DNA of 5,705 bases from Candidatus Bathyarchaeota archaeon (GTDB taxonomy: Archaea > Thermoproteota > Bathyarchaeia > 40CM-2-53-6 > RBG-13-38-9), in contig JAGLGJ010000077.1 of the NCBI GenBank assembly GCA_023144075.1, positions 1-5,705 on the forward strand, read 5' to 3'. The position numbers and the translations under genes are program-made. The stretch's first letter is position 1. Each line of letters starts with the position of its first letter. Below the pieces are notes generated by a model. It was given only the letters and a program-made list of their open reading frames with translations. It did not search any database and was not told the origin of the DNA. This document shows, in pieces, positions 5,011 to 5,705 of the stretch.

Positions 5011-5705
5011 TGTGTTACACCTTTACGGATTGGTTTCATTCCTTTAGCTGGTTTTGAGGGGATGGATTCACCTGAAAGCTTCTCGACTGCATCAAATTTG
5101 CATACTTCATAACATATTCCGCATTTCTCACATTTTTCCTGATTGATCCAATGTACTTGATCCTTTTCACCTTCAATTGCTTTTGTTGGACATTCTCGAA
5201 GACAGATTAGACAAGCTTGACATTCTTTTGGATCAATGTAATAGTCTGTGAGAGATTTACAGACCTTTGCTATGCATTTTTTCTCTTTGATATGTTGATC
5301 CCATTCTTCGCTAAAATATTTCAGAGATGTCAAAATAGGATTAGTGGCAGTTGTACCCAATGCACATAATGAAGCATTCTCCATTGTCACAGAAATATCT
5401 TCAACTATTCCAATATCATCGTGTTCTCCTTTTCCTTCACAAATATTGCCAAGAATCTTAGATAGAACTCTCAATCCTTCACGGCAAGGAATACATTTTC
5501 CGCAGGATTCCTCTAATAGAAAATCCACAAAATATCTTGCGGAATCTACCATACAAGTATCCTCATCAATAACAACCATGCCTCCAGATCCCATCATGGA
5601 GCCGACCTTGTCTAACTCGTCAAAATCTACTTGGAGGTCAAGATACTTTTCGGGAATGAATCCCCCAGATGGGCCTCCAGTCTGAACGGCCTTGAACTTC
5701 TTGTC
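5007..5705 (-). CDS. NuoF/HndC/HydB-like NADH-binding flavoprotein subunit, C-terminal part (5' end outside window)
   Basis: The visible 232 residues are the C-terminal portion; the gene enters from the right edge with no start in the window. An internal ATG at 5597 is not the start, since the frame upstream continues with family sequence (VQTGGPSGGFIP, the SLBB region). Next comes MGSGGMVVIDEDTCMVD, then the NuoF 4Fe-4S site ESCGKCIPCREG with Cys68, Cys71 and Cys74 of the fragment and the fourth ligand in SLCALG (Cys114). KKCIAKVCK (Cys144, Cys149) and a 2x[4Fe-4S] ferredoxin tail follow, with clusters at 162, 165, 168, 172 and 192, 195, 198, 202. That tail separates it from plain NuoF and matches HndC/HydB-type flavoproteins of bifurcating hydrogenases and related Bfu enzymes. 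The missing N-terminus should contain the FMN and NAD(P)H sites. It is the upstream gene of the operon seen here and overlaps the next by 4 bp. Confidence 0.9.
   Translation of the reverse strand, partial: DKKFKAVQTGGPSGGFIPEKYLDLQVDFDELDKVGSMMGSGGMVVIDEDTCMVDSARYFVDFLLEESCGKCIPCREGLRVLSKILGNICEGKGEHDDIGIVEDISVTMENASLCALGTTATNPILTSLKYFSEEWDQHIKEKKCIAKVCKSLTDYYIDPKECQACLICLRECPTKAIEGEKDQVHWINQEKCEKCGICYEVCKFDAVEKLSGESIPSKPAKGMKPIRKGVTQ
5018..5024 (-). promoter_or_regulatory. Shine-Dalgarno site AAAGGTG of the iron-sulfur subunit
   Basis: On the minus strand, AAAGGTG ends seven bases before the ATG at 5010, a good match to the archaeal/bacterial GGAGGTGA consensus at normal spacing. It lies within the end of the upstream flavoprotein gene and fixes the start of the iron-sulfur subunit. 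With the ATGA overlap, it indicates coupled translation of the two subunits. Confidence 0.7.

Noticed and set aside
4526..5685. Plus-strand ORFs of 94 and 113 codons opposite the electron-transfer genes
   Set aside because: The minus strand encodes unmistakable iron-sulfur motifs over the same bases.
1..5705. tRNA genes, CRISPR repeats, transposon ends
   Set aside because: No cloverleaf, regularly spaced repeats, transposase or terminal inverted repeats were found on reading both strands.

Overview
The window is AT-rich and gene-dense. It most likely comes from an anaerobic archaeon, possibly a TACK or Bathyarchaeia-like lineage; this is inferred, not shown. The evidence is a peroxiredoxin of the Bcp type common in Crenarchaeota, frequent TTG/GTG starts, TATA-like boxes upstream of genes, oligo-T tracts in place of hairpin terminators, and many 4Fe-4S proteins. 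One clear GGTG-type ribosome binding site is present, before the small iron-sulfur subunit. No RNA gene, CRISPR array or insertion sequence was seen.

Left half, plus strand (1-3135). Four genes read rightward: a Bcp/PrxQ-type peroxiredoxin (10-480), a radical SAM/SPASM protein (565-1629), a class I SAM-dependent methyltransferase (1674-2480) and an unrecognised membrane protein (2596-3135). The radical SAM gene and the methyltransferase are 44 bp apart (32 bp if the methyltransferase GTG start is used) and look like a two-enzyme modification cassette of unknown substrate. The membrane protein seems to lack its true N-terminus: an uninterrupted hydrophobic frame continues upstream of its first ATG without any standard start codon.

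Right half, minus strand (3154-5705). Reading leftward from the window edge come the C-terminal part of a NuoF/HndC/HydB-like NADH-binding flavoprotein with a 2x[4Fe-4S] tail (5007-5705, incomplete), a 206-residue NuoG-N/HoxU-like iron-sulfur subunit overlapping it by 4 bp (4390-5010), and, after 69 bp, a 388-residue protein joining a bacterioferritin-like diiron domain to about eight transmembrane helices (3154-4320). The first two are parts of a soluble NAD(P)H/ferredoxin-linked electron-transfer complex whose other subunits lie outside the window.

The most unusual object is the ferritin-membrane fusion. It keeps a full set of candidate diiron ligands. Its membrane half is built as four helical hairpins, each followed by a basic stretch, and does not look like the VIT1 domain of the known ferritin-transporter fusion MbfA. 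Its place behind redox genes suggests a membrane iron- or peroxide-handling protein fed by NADH-derived electrons, but this is inference.
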